Positions 7,815-15,890 of a DNA stretch of 64,000 bases are shown here, in pieces. A program made the position numbers and the translations under genes. Source of the DNA: Mesorhizobium sp. B2-1-8. Its GTDB lineage: Bacteria > Pseudomonadota > Alphaproteobacteria > Rhizobiales > Rhizobiaceae. Below the pieces are notes generated by a model. It did no database searches, was not told the origin of the DNA, and was given only the letters and a program-made list of their open reading frames with translations. The DNA is taken from NCBI RefSeq assembly GCF_006442545.2, contig NZ_CP083952.1:2349501-2413500 (forward strand), read 5' to 3'. Position 1 is the stretch's first letter. Each line of letters starts with the position of its first letter.

Positions 7815-9296
7815 ATGAGCTTCTTCGTCAACGCCGTGGGTGTTCCTCTTCCCTATAGCGGCGCCTCCAACCATTGGTTCTCGGCGCCAGGGGCCGGCCC
7901 GGACTTGTACGGCAGTGCGGGAAACGACTCGCTCTACGGAGCAGGCAATGTCAACGTCACGATGCATGGTGGCACAGGCGATGACATCTATTACCTCTAT
8001 GGGGCGGGCAACAAGGTTGCCGAGGCCGCCGGGGCAGGCATCGACACGATCAGCACATGGATGAACTACAAGCTCCCCGACAATGTCGAGAACCTCATCG
8101 TCACAAACCCCAATAACTACGCCTTCGGAAATGGGTTGGACAACATCATCACCGCCAAGGCCGGGCACCAGACGCTGGACGGCGGCGCGGGAAACGATGT
8201 GCTGATCGACGGCGGCGGCGGTTACGACACGTTCATCGTCTCGAAAGGCGACGGAAGCGATCTGATCGCGAATTTTGCCGCCACCGATACCGTACGCCTC
8301 AATGGCTATGGGTTCACTTCGTTCGACGCCATCCACTCGAACATGGTCCAGGCGGGATCGAACGTGTTGTTGAACCTCGGATCCGGCGAGATCCTCGAGT
8401 TCAAGGACACGACCGTCGACAAGCTGCAGCCCGGCCAGTTCGAATTGCCGATCGACATGTCCGCAATGAAGCTGTCCTTCAGCGACGATTTCAACACGCT
8501 CAATCTTCACAATGCCCAGGGCGGCACGTGGGACACCAATTTCTCATGGGGAGCGCCGAACGGCAGCACTTTGAGCGACAATGCCGAATTGCAGTGGTAC
8601 ATCAACGCCAATTACGCACCGACGAGTTCGGTCCACCCGTTCAGCGTCGATAACGGCGTGCTCACCATCACCGCGGCTCAGGCGCCGGCAGACATCAAGC
8701 CTCTCATCAACAATTACGAATACACGTCCGGCGTCCTGACGACGCATGACTCGTTCTCGCAGACCTATGGCTATTTCGAAATGCGGGCCGACCTGCCCGA
8801 GAACGCCGGCGCCTGGCCAGCCTTCTGGCTGCTGCCGGAAGACGGCTCGTGGCCGCCGGAACTGGATGTGGTGGAGACGCGCGGACAGGACCCGAACTCG
8901 TTGATCATGACGGCGCACTCGAATGAAACGGGAACGCACACCAAGGTGACGTCGACGGTGAATACCATGGACACCGCCGGCTTCCACACCTATGGCGTGC
9001 TGTGGACGCCGGAGAAGCTCGTCTGGACTTATGATGGTGTTCAGGTCGCGGAAGCGGCGACGCCATCCGACATGAACAAGCCCATGTACATGCTGGTCAA
9101 TCTCGCGGTCGGCGGTTTCGCCGGCTCGCCGCCCGATCATCTGGCGACGCCAGCCGAGATGAAGATCGACTACATCCGCGCCTATACGTTGGACAACGCG
9201 CCGGCGAGCGCTCTGCACATCACCAGCAGCAGCGCCACGCACAGCATCGCCAGCAGCACGCTGCACAACGGCTCGGAATTCGGAGGCCACGCGTAA
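7815..9296 (+). CDS. Secreted GH16 beta-glycanase with RTX repeats (ExsH-like)
   Basis: Endo-beta-glycanase of 493 residues, probably acting on extracellular polysaccharide. There is no N-terminal signal peptide. Residues about 28-145 are a glycine/aspartate-rich calcium-binding RTX region (GGAGNDVLIDGGGGYDTF at 123-140), and the GH16 domain spans about 220-458. The GH16 catalytic motif is ELDVVE at 349-354, giving nucleophile E349 and acid/base E354. RTX repeats without a signal peptide mean type I secretion, and the genes for an ABC exporter and membrane fusion protein follow immediately. S. meliloti ExsH, which trims succinoglycan, has the same logic via PrsDE. The ATG at 7815 has GAGGAGG upstream; the frame is open to 7656 but without a ribosome site. 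Confidence 0.92.
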   Translation: MSFFVNAVGVPLPYSGASNHWFSAPGAGPDLYGSAGNDSLYGAGNVNVTMHGGTGDDIYYLYGAGNKVAEAAGAGIDTISTWMNYKLPDNVENLIVTNPNNYAFGNGLDNIITAKAGHQTLDGGAGNDVLIDGGGGYDTFIVSKGDGSDLIANFAATDTVRLNGYGFTSFDAIHSNMVQAGSNVLLNLGSGEILEFKDTTVDKLQPGQFELPIDMSAMKLSFSDDFNTLNLHNAQGGTWDTNFSWGAPNGSTLSDNAELQWYINANYAPTSSVHPFSVDNGVLTITAAQAPADIKPLINNYEYTSGVLTTHDSFSQTYGYFEMRADLPENAGAWPAFWLLPEDGSWPPELDVVETRGQDPNSLIMTAHSNETGTHTKVTSTVNTMDTAGFHTYGVLWTPEKLVWTYDGVQVAEAATPSDMNKPMYMLVNLAVGGFAGSPPDHLATPAEMKIDYIRAYTLDNAPASALHITSSSATHSIASSTLHNGSEFGGHA

Positions 9297-9331
9297 GGTC
9301 CCGGGGTCATGCAGCGGTGGGGAAAGCGGAA

Positions 9332-11068
9332 ATGACTGGACCGTCGGGCCTGCGTCCGGTCTTCATGCGCGCCATCGCCGATGTCGGCATCTTCTCGTTG
9401 CTGATCAACATCCTGCTGCTCGTGATCCCGCTCTACCTGCTGCAGGTCTATGACCGCGTGCTGCCGTCCTCCAGCGTCGAGACGCTCGTCTATCTTTCGG
9501 GCATCGCGGTTCTCGCGCTCGCCTTCCTCGGGCTGCTGGACGCGATCCGTGCCGTCTACACGCAGCGCGTCGCGGCGACCGTCGACCGCAAGCTGGGTGC
9601 CAGCACCTTCGCCATTTCGCTCGGCGCAAAATATGCCGGCGGCCTGTCGCCGCTGCGCGACCTCGCCTCGGTCTGCGCCTTCGTCAGGTCGCGCGGCGTG
9701 GCGGTGCTGTTCGACCTGCCCTTCGCGCCGGCCTTCCTCGCCTTGCTGTATCTGATCCATCCGGTGCTGTTCTGGGTGACGGTGGCCGGCGCGGTGGTTC
9801 TGCTTTTCCTGGTCATGGCCAACCAGCTTGCCATCGGCAGGAACGATACCTTGTCCACGGAGCGGTCGGCCTTGGCCAGCCATGCGGAACAGGCCTTCGC
9901 CCGCAATGCGGAGACGCTGCGCGCCATGGGCATGGTGGAGAACGCCGCGCAGGTCTGGGGACGGCACGTAGCGGCTGCGCTCACCTTCCATGACCGTTCC
10001 TCGAGCGCCAATGCGATCTTCAGCGGCGCCTCGCGGGCGCTGCGCATGATGCTGCAGCTGGCGATCCTCGGCGCCGGCGCATGGCTGGTGCTTCAGGGGC
10101 AGATGACGGCCGGCATGATCTTCGCTTCGTCGCTGGTGTCGTCGCGCGCGCTGCAGCCGCTCGACCAGCTGATCGGCGCCTGGCGCCAGATCGCCGACGC
10201 CCGGCGGGCGTGGACACGGCTGGAAAAGGCGCTTGCGGCACGTCCGGCCGAGGCGCGAAAACTTATCCTGCCCGATCCGGCAGGCGCGATTTCCGCGCAG
10301 GACGTTTTCTTCATGGCGCCGAATGCCCGACCCGGCACGGAGCCCATCCTCAAGCGGCTGACCTTTGCGATCGGCGCCGGCGAAGCGTTGGCCATCGTCG
10401 GCCCGAGCGGCGCCGGCAAATCGACGCTGGCGCGGTTGCTCGTGGGGGCCGCACAGCCGACCGGCGGCTCAATCAGGATCGACGGCGCCGACCTCGGGAC
10501 CTGGGACGAAAGCCAGCTCGGAAAGCATGTCGGATACCTCGCGCAGGAGGTCGAGCTCTTTCCAGGATCGATCGCGCAAAACGTCGCCCGCTTCGACCCG
10601 GAGGCGGATGACGGAGCGATCGTCGATGCGGCAAGGCGTGCCCAGGTGCATGAGTTGATCCTGGCGCAGCGCGATGGCTACCAGACCATGATCGGCCCGT
10701 CGGACAGGGCGCTGTCGGGCGGCGAGCGCCAGCGTATCGGGCTGGCGCGCGCCTTCTACGGCAATCCGCGGATCCTGGTGCTCGACGAGCCCAGTTCCCA
10801 TCTCGACGGCAGCGGCGAGGCCGCGCTCGAGGCGGTGCTTTCGGCGGCGCGGACGGCCGGCGTCACGGTCGTCGTGATCACCCATCAGCCTTCGATCGCG
10901 GCTGCTTGCGACCGCGTGATGCTCTTGCGCGGCGGCATGATCGAAGCCTTTGGCCCAAGGAGCGAGATGCTGCGGCGGTCGGTCGTCGGCAAGGGCGTCC
11001 AGCAGAGCACGGTGGTGACCGGCTCGTTCGCCCCGACGATCCGCGCGCATGGCAGCTTCGGATCCTGA
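9332..11068 (+). CDS. Type I secretion system permease/ATPase (PrsD/PrtD family)
   Basis: Inner-membrane ABC exporter half-molecule, 578 residues: transmembrane domain about 10-300, then the nucleotide-binding domain with Walker A GPSGAGKST (357-365), signature LSGGE (461-465) and Walker B ILVLDEP (481-487). Together with the adjacent membrane fusion protein it should export the upstream RTX glycanase. No outer-membrane TolC gene is in the window, so that component must be shared. I chose the ATG at 9332 with GGGGAAAG upstream; an in-frame GTG at 9317 is an alternative. It begins 35 bases after the glycanase stop, so it lies in the same operon. Confidence 0.93.
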   Translation: MTGPSGLRPVFMRAIADVGIFSLLINILLLVIPLYLLQVYDRVLPSSSVETLVYLSGIAVLALAFLGLLDAIRAVYTQRVAATVDRKLGASTFAISLGAKYAGGLSPLRDLASVCAFVRSRGVAVLFDLPFAPAFLALLYLIHPVLFWVTVAGAVVLLFLVMANQLAIGRNDTLSTERSALASHAEQAFARNAETLRAMGMVENAAQVWGRHVAAALTFHDRSSSANAIFSGASRALRMMLQLAILGAGAWLVLQGQMTAGMIFASSLVSSRALQPLDQLIGAWRQIADARRAWTRLEKALAARPAEARKLILPDPAGAISAQDVFFMAPNARPGTEPILKRLTFAIGAGEALAIVGPSGAGKSTLARLLVGAAQPTGGSIRIDGADLGTWDESQLGKHVGYLAQEVELFPGSIAQNVARFDPEADDGAIVDAARRAQVHELILAQRDGYQTMIGPSDRALSGGERQRIGLARAFYGNPRILVLDEPSSHLDGSGEAALEAVLSAARTAGVTVVVITHQPSIAAACDRVMLLRGGMIEAFGPRSEMLRRSVVGKGVQQSTVVTGSFAPTIRAHGSFGS

Positions 11069-11070
11069 AG

Positions 11071-12390
11071 ATGACGACACAGAGCATCGCCTGGGACAGC
11101 CAGCCTCGCACCGACATAAGACGCGTGGCGCTCACCGGCTATGCCGCGATAGCGCTGCTGGCGGGCGGCTTCGGCTATTGGGCCGTCAGCGCGCCCTTGT
11201 CGGGAGCGGTGATCACGCAAGGCACGATCTCGGCAACCGGCGGCAACATCCAGATCCAGCATCGCGAGGGCGGTATCGTCCAGGCGTTGCTGGTCCATGA
11301 AGGCGATCGCGTGCAACTGGGCCAGGATCTGATCGTGCTGGATCCAACGGCCGCGCAGTCCGAACTCAACCGGCTGACGAGACAGTCGATCGCGCTCAGG
11401 GCGAGCGCGGCGCGGCTGGAGGCGGAACGCGACGGATTGAACAGGCTGGCGCCAATCGCCGAAGCGGCGCCCGCGCCTTTCCAGCACGATTTCGAAATCC
11501 TGATTCGAGAGCAGCAGAAGGAATTCGACGCCCGGCTCGCCCGGTTCCGGTCGGAAAAATCGATCCTGGCACAACGGGTCGCCATGCACCGGCAGTCGGT
11601 AACGGGATTGCAGGCCCAGAAACAGGCCATTCAGCAACAAGCCGAAGTCGTCAAGAAAGAACTCGGCATCAAGACCAGTTTGCTGGACAGGGGCCTTACC
11701 AACCGGACCGAATACTCTCAGCTATTGCGCAGCGAGGCCGATCTCGTCGGGCAGGCCGGGGCGCTGGAGGCCAATCTCGCGACGGCCAACACCCAGATCG
11801 TCGAAGCCCAGGAGCAGACCGAGCGGCTGACCACGCAGCGCGTCGAGGAGGCGCTGACGAAACTCGACGACGTTCGCTCCAATCTGGCCGACGTCGAGGA
11901 ACAGACCAGGGCGGCGGAGGCGGTGCTGCGGCGAACCACCATCAAGGCGCCGGCAGCGGGCATTGTGGTGTCGTCGACCTACAATTCCAAGGGCAGTGTG
12001 ATTGCCCCCGGCGAAAAGATCATGGAGATCCTGCCCACCGCGTCGGGCCTCGTCGTCGACGCGAAACTGCGGCCGAAGGACATCGATCAGGTCCGCGTCG
12101 GTCAGCCGGCGAAACTGCGATTGTCCGCCTTGAATTCGCGGCTCACGCCAGAGGTTTCAGCCACCGTGACACGGATTTCGGCGGATCGGCTCATCGACCA
12201 GACCTCGCGTGAACCCTATTTCCGCGCCAAGCTGACGATTGCCGCCGACCTGCCGCCCGGCGTGAGGCGCGATCAACTTTATCCCGGGACGCCGGTCGAG
12301 GCGTTCATCAGCACCGGCGACCGGACTTTCCTGGAGTATCTCGCGCGGCCGATGCTCGATTCATTCGCGCGCGCTTTCGCGGAGCAGTAG
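11071..12390 (+). CDS. Type I secretion membrane fusion protein, HlyD family (PrsE-like)
   Basis: Periplasmic adaptor of 439 residues: short cytoplasmic tail, one transmembrane helix (about 22-42), a biotinyl-lipoyl-like strand segment (QHREGGIVQALLVHEGDRV), a long coiled coil (about 90-290), and a C-terminal beta-barrel region (KAPAAGIVVSS, RVGQPAKLRLSALNSR). It links the ABC exporter to an outer-membrane channel. The ATG lies 2 bases after the ATPase stop with only a weak ribosome site, consistent with translational coupling. Confidence 0.93.
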   Translation: MTTQSIAWDSQPRTDIRRVALTGYAAIALLAGGFGYWAVSAPLSGAVITQGTISATGGNIQIQHREGGIVQALLVHEGDRVQLGQDLIVLDPTAAQSELNRLTRQSIALRASAARLEAERDGLNRLAPIAEAAPAPFQHDFEILIREQQKEFDARLARFRSEKSILAQRVAMHRQSVTGLQAQKQAIQQQAEVVKKELGIKTSLLDRGLTNRTEYSQLLRSEADLVGQAGALEANLATANTQIVEAQEQTERLTTQRVEEALTKLDDVRSNLADVEEQTRAAEAVLRRTTIKAPAAGIVVSSTYNSKGSVIAPGEKIMEILPTASGLVVDAKLRPKDIDQVRVGQPAKLRLSALNSRLTPEVSATVTRISADRLIDQTSREPYFRAKLTIAADLPPGVRRDQLYPGTPVEAFISTGDRTFLEYLARPMLDSFARAFAEQ

Positions 12391-12412
12391 ATCTCCTTGG
12401 ACACTTGAACCG

Positions 12413-13723
12413 TCAGCGCGCCACCTCGCGGTGGCCGCTGGGCAGGCGGGTGGCGATCAGCTTGTCGATGCGGCGGCCGTCGAGGTCGACCACCTCGAAG
12501 CGCCAGCCCTGAGCATCGACGCATTCGCCGGTCGCCGGCAGATGGTGCATGTGCGACAGCACATAGCCGGCGACGGTCTCGTAGTCGCGGTTTTCCGGCA
12601 GGTCGATGCCCAGCACCTCGGCCATCTCGTCGGCCTGCATGTAGCCGGCAAGCAGCCATGAGCCGTCGTCGCGCTGAACGGCGTTTTCTTCCTCGCCGGC
12701 CTCGAGGTCCGAGCGGAAGACGCCGGTGATGGCTTCCAGAATGTCGGCGGGGGTGACGATGCCCTCGAAGTGGCCGTATTCGTCATGCACCAGCGCCATC
12801 GGCACGTCGCTCTCCTTCAGCTTCTGCAGCACATCGAGCGCATCGGCCTGGTCGTGCACGATGGGAGCCGCGCGCACATACTTGCGCGGGTCGAGTGCGC
12901 GGCCACCGAGCAGCGCGGCCAGCACGTCGCGCGTCTGGATGACGCCGATCATGGCGTCCACCCCGCCGTCGCCGGCGGGCAGGCGCGAATGCTGGGTGTC
13001 CATCAGAAGCTTGCGGATCGTGGTTTCATCGGACTGCAGGTTGATCCAGTCGACATCGGTGCGCGGCGACATGACGGCGCGCACGGCGCGGTCGCCAAGC
13101 CGCATGACGCCGGCGATCATGCGCCGCTCGTCGGATTCGATGGTACCGTGATGCTCGGCCTCGGCGACCAGCATCCTGATCTCCTCGTCGGTGACCTTTT
13201 CCTCGCTTTCGCCGTGCTGGCCAAGCAGCCAGAGCAGGGCACGGCCCGAAATATCGAGCAGGAAGACCAGAGGGGCCGAGACGGTGGCGAGGATGGTCAT
13301 TGCCGGCGCCGCGCGCACCGCGACCCGCTCGGGATCGCGCAGCGCGATCTGCTTGGGCACCAGTTCGCCGATGATCAGCGAGGCATAGGTGATGATGGCC
13401 ACGACGATGCCGACGCCGAGCGGATCGGCGATGTTCTCGCGGACGCCTGTCGAAGCCAGGGATTGCGCCAGCCTCTGGCCGAGCGTGGCGCCGGAAAAGG
13501 CGCCCGAGAGCACGCCGACCAGCGTGATGCCGATCTGCACGGAGGACAGGAATTTGCCGGGATTGGAGCCAAGCGCCAAAGCGCGGCCGGCGCCTTTGAC
13601 GTTGCGGTCGATCATCGCCTTCAGGCGAGCCGGCCGCGATGAGACGATGGCGAGTTCGGACATCGACAGAAGGCCGTTCACGCAGATGAGGACGACCACG
13701 GTGGCGATTTCAACGTATAGCAT
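12413..13723 (-). CDS. CNNM/CorC-HlyC family protein with CBS domains
   Basis: Hemolysin-C-family membrane protein of 436 residues: a CNNM (DUF21) transmembrane domain (about 1-195, several helices, GELVPKQIALRDPERVA), a CBS pair (about 210-335, VMSPRTDVDWI, HDEYGHFEGIVTPADILEAI) and a C-terminal CorC_HlyC domain (about 350-430). Such proteins are linked to magnesium or divalent-cation efflux and homeostasis; haemolysis is not implied. It converges with the secretion operon, with only 22 bases between stops. A decayed copy of its last 40 codons lies at 7400-7516. Confidence 0.92.
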   Translation of the reverse strand: MLYVEIATVVVLICVNGLLSMSELAIVSSRPARLKAMIDRNVKGAGRALALGSNPGKFLSSVQIGITLVGVLSGAFSGATLGQRLAQSLASTGVRENIADPLGVGIVVAIITYASLIIGELVPKQIALRDPERVAVRAAPAMTILATVSAPLVFLLDISGRALLWLLGQHGESEEKVTDEEIRMLVAEAEHHGTIESDERRMIAGVMRLGDRAVRAVMSPRTDVDWINLQSDETTIRKLLMDTQHSRLPAGDGGVDAMIGVIQTRDVLAALLGGRALDPRKYVRAAPIVHDQADALDVLQKLKESDVPMALVHDEYGHFEGIVTPADILEAITGVFRSDLEAGEEENAVQRDDGSWLLAGYMQADEMAEVLGIDLPENRDYETVAGYVLSHMHHLPATGECVDAQGWRFEVVDLDGRRIDKLIATRLPSGHREVAR

Positions 13724-13803
13724 GAGGGCTCAATAGCATTGCCGCACGGCTTTCGAAAATAGTCGGCGACCATTTTAGAAAGATGACGGCAAATGCGGGT
13801 CGA

Positions 13804-13917
13804 TCAGGCGGCATCCCAGGGCGGCGACGAGAAATGCGCGACCAGCGCGTCGACAACGACCCGCACCTTGGGCGTCAAGGCGCGTGTCACCGGCCAGATG
13901 GCATGGACGGAAACGGC
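13804..13917 (-). pseudogene. 3' stump of a LysR-type regulator gene
   Basis: The minus-strand frame ending at TGA 13806-13804 encodes the typical last 37 residues of a LysR regulator (AVSVHAIWPVTRALTPKVRV, then a short tail ending in PPWDAA). It has no start and nothing upstream: at about 13917 it runs directly into the 3' stump of an oppositely oriented dehydrogenase gene. A deletion removed both promoters and all N-terminal sequence. Confidence 0.6.
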
Positions 13918-14009
13918 AGAGCGCTGTCTTTGGTTTCGACGAAGTGCCGCGCGCCTTCGAGCATCTGGAGAAGGGGCCGTTCGGCAAGATCGTCATCGCC
14001 ACGACCTGA
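13918..14009 (+). pseudogene. 3' stump of a zinc-type alcohol dehydrogenase/quinone oxidoreductase gene
   Basis: The plus-strand frame ending at TGA 14007-14009 reads VFGFDEVPRAFEHLEKGPFG followed by KIVIATT, the standard C-terminus of MDR-superfamily quinone oxidoreductases. Its 5' part is absent. Together with the adjacent LysR stump it shows that a divergent regulator/oxidoreductase pair once stood here. Confidence 0.6.
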
Positions 14010-14016
14010 TCTCCGG

Positions 14017-14724
14017 TCATGGCAATTGCTTCAGCACGCCGACGATCGCCTTGCCATCGGTGAAATAAGGGTCGCGGCCACCATTGCGGCCGGTCTTGGT
14101 GGGGCCAATGCCCGCTAGGTCGCTGGTCGAGAGCAGCAGGCCGGAGGCACTCAGATCGCCGATCATGAAGTCGCGTTCGGCATCGATGTCGGGACCGATA
14201 TGATGGGTGATGGCGCCCGTGTCATGGCTCAAGCCGACGCCGCGGTCGAAGCTGGCAGCACCCAGCCAGAGCGGCCTTCCATCGTCGCCGACCGTATCCG
14301 TCTGCCAGAAGCGGACGTGGTGGCGCCGGTCGGCGCTGTCGCCGACCGGCTTTTCGAAAGCGAGTTCCTGGGCGCGGCCCTCGAACAGCAGGCGGCTCAT
14401 CGGTGCGTCGGGATAGGGGCGGGAAAACAGAACGCTCTCGCCGATATCGATGGCGGTCCTCAATGTGACGGCGTCCGCGGTGTCCCAGCCGGCGACAGCG
14501 AAAGCGTGCACCAACTCCTTCTCCGTACCGACCAGGCCGACATTGATGGGGTCGCCGGGAATGCCTTGCCGCGTGTGGGTGACCATCTCGAAGCGCTGGT
14601 CGCGAAAGCCGCGGTCACGGAATGTCCAGAATTCCGGCGCGGCGACATAGGCGAGCGCCACATAGGCGGCCAATAGCGCGGCAAGCCATATCGTCAGGCG
14701 TCGTCGAAGGCTTTGTTGGCTCAT
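14017..14724 (-). CDS. LssY C-terminal domain protein
   Basis: A 235-residue protein with one N-terminal membrane helix (about 10-30) and a periplasmic LssY_C domain (VTHTRQGIPGDPINVGLVGT, TLRTAIDIGESVLFSRPYPD, HVRFWQ). In Legionella LssY this domain is attached to a PAP2 phosphatase; here it stands alone and its function is unknown. Its stop lies 7 bases after the dehydrogenase stump. Confidence 0.8.
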   Translation of the reverse strand: MSQQSLRRRLTIWLAALLAAYVALAYVAAPEFWTFRDRGFRDQRFEMVTHTRQGIPGDPINVGLVGTEKELVHAFAVAGWDTADAVTLRTAIDIGESVLFSRPYPDAPMSRLLFEGRAQELAFEKPVGDSADRRHHVRFWQTDTVGDDGRPLWLGAASFDRGVGLSHDTGAITHHIGPDIDAERDFMIGDLSASGLLLSTSDLAGIGPTKTGRNGGRDPYFTDGKAIVGVLKQLP

Positions 14725-14821
14725 TTGCTCCCCATGTCGTCAGGGTCTAAGCAGATTCCGCCGGTGGGGCCAGAGTCCTATGGGTAGAGCCAGGTGTCTT
14801 TCTTATGACCGGTGACCATGT

Positions 14822-14871
14822 CTTCGTCATCACGCAGCGAAGCGATGGGGCGAAGACCTGTGATGACGAAG
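14822..14871. repeat. Short intergenic inverted repeat
   Basis: Perfect 12-base arms CTTCGTCATCAC (14822-14833) and complement (14860-14871) around a 26-base centre with gcagcgaagcgatg. It resembles the dispersed cgtcat..gcgaagcga palindromes common in Mesorhizobium intergenic DNA (recollection). It lies 13 bases past the stop of the extensin-like gene and could also act as its transcript end, though no T-run follows. Confidence 0.6.
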
Positions 14872-14884
14872 TTCGGCTGTGCGA

Positions 14885-15691
14885 TCAGCGGCAGGCGCGA
14901 TAACCGCTCTTGCGGTTCTTGATGTCGAAGTGGAAATGGTTGCGGTGATCGTAATTGTAGCCGGGGCCAAGCACCGTGGTGAAATACTGGCAGCCGTCGG
15001 CGCGCACATTGTTGAGGAAGCCTCGCGTGCGGAAGGCGAACAGGCCGGGCTTGCGCACGTCGATGTCGTCGCCATTGTTGAGTTCGATGCTCATGACGTC
15101 GAGCGCGTTGCCCTTGCCGTGCTCGGACAGCACGCCTTCACCGGCGATGTTACGGCAGGAGTAACTCGAGCCCTGGTGGATGGTCTTGACGCCGGAGAAG
15201 TAACGCCAGCGGGCTGAGGGAACGAGTTCGTTCTTCGTCCAGGCGGCGAAGGTGGCGGCCATGTCGCAGGTCAGCGTCGCTGCGGGTTTCATCTGGACGC
15301 TGCCGATGGCCGAGACCTTGACCGGATAGTCGATGCCGCACTGGCCCTCATGTATCGGCGCCAGGTCGGTGTAGGCGACATCGAGGCGCTTCAGCTGTTG
15401 GCGGCAATCGGTTTCGCTGGCCGGCATCTGCTCGAGCGGCGACATCGGCTCATCCATGCGCGGATAGGCGGCCTGCGTCATATAGGGATTGGACGGAACT
15501 AGTCTCTGCAGGCCCGTATATTGCGGCACGGCCGCGGTCTGCGAGCCGACATCGACGGCAGGCTGCAACGACAGCACGCTGCCGGTGTTGCAGGCCGAAA
15601 CCGCGGCCAGTGCAAGGCTGGCGGCCAGCAATGCAGCAGGTTTCAATTGGCACGCGGCGGCGAGAAAAACGGCGCGAAATGTGCCGGCCAT
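14885..15691 (-). CDS. Extensin-like domain lipoprotein
   Basis: A 268-residue exported protein with an extensin-like C-terminal domain. The signal sequence ends in a plausible lipobox (AVSAC). The domain has the cysteine-containing VSAIGSVQMKPAATLTCDMA, the SEHGKGNALDV core and YDHRNHFHFDI near the end; the two latter motifs resemble the metal-binding His/Asp pattern of D,D-peptidase-like (DUF882/VanY-like) folds, so a cell-wall role is plausible but unproven. I chose the ATG at 15691 (AGGA 9 bases upstream) over the in-frame GTG at 15721. A second, longer extensin-like gene is next. Confidence 0.88.
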   Translation of the reverse strand: MAGTFRAVFLAAACQLKPAALLAASLALAAVSACNTGSVLSLQPAVDVGSQTAAVPQYTGLQRLVPSNPYMTQAAYPRMDEPMSPLEQMPASETDCRQQLKRLDVAYTDLAPIHEGQCGIDYPVKVSAIGSVQMKPAATLTCDMAATFAAWTKNELVPSARWRYFSGVKTIHQGSSYSCRNIAGEGVLSEHGKGNALDVMSIELNNGDDIDVRKPGLFAFRTRGFLNNVRADGCQYFTTVLGPGYNYDHRNHFHFDIKNRKSGYRACR

Positions 15692-15742
15692 TGGCGGAAA
15701 TCCTGTCCCGAACCTGATCACGATCAGGTTCTATCCTTGCCT

Positions 15743-15791
15743 GACCATGATCTTTCGCGAAAACCGGTTTCCACTTTTCGGGGTCATGGTC
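15743..15791. repeat. Rhizobial palindromic repeat, family C
   Basis: About 49 bases: GACCATGA...TCATGGTC arms around tttcgcgaaaaccggtttcc. Palindromes with this AAACCGGTTTCCACTTTT core are widely dispersed in Rhizobium and Mesorhizobium genomes. Related shorter-core copies lie at 26968-27023 and 60407-60455. Confidence 0.7.
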
Positions 15792-15890
15792 CGGATATCC
15801 GGCATTTTAACGATCAAGGGTAAAGGAAAACTCAGCGCCCGCGTTCACGCCTGCGGCTGAATTGCGGCAGCCAGCCTGCAACAGCCGCGT

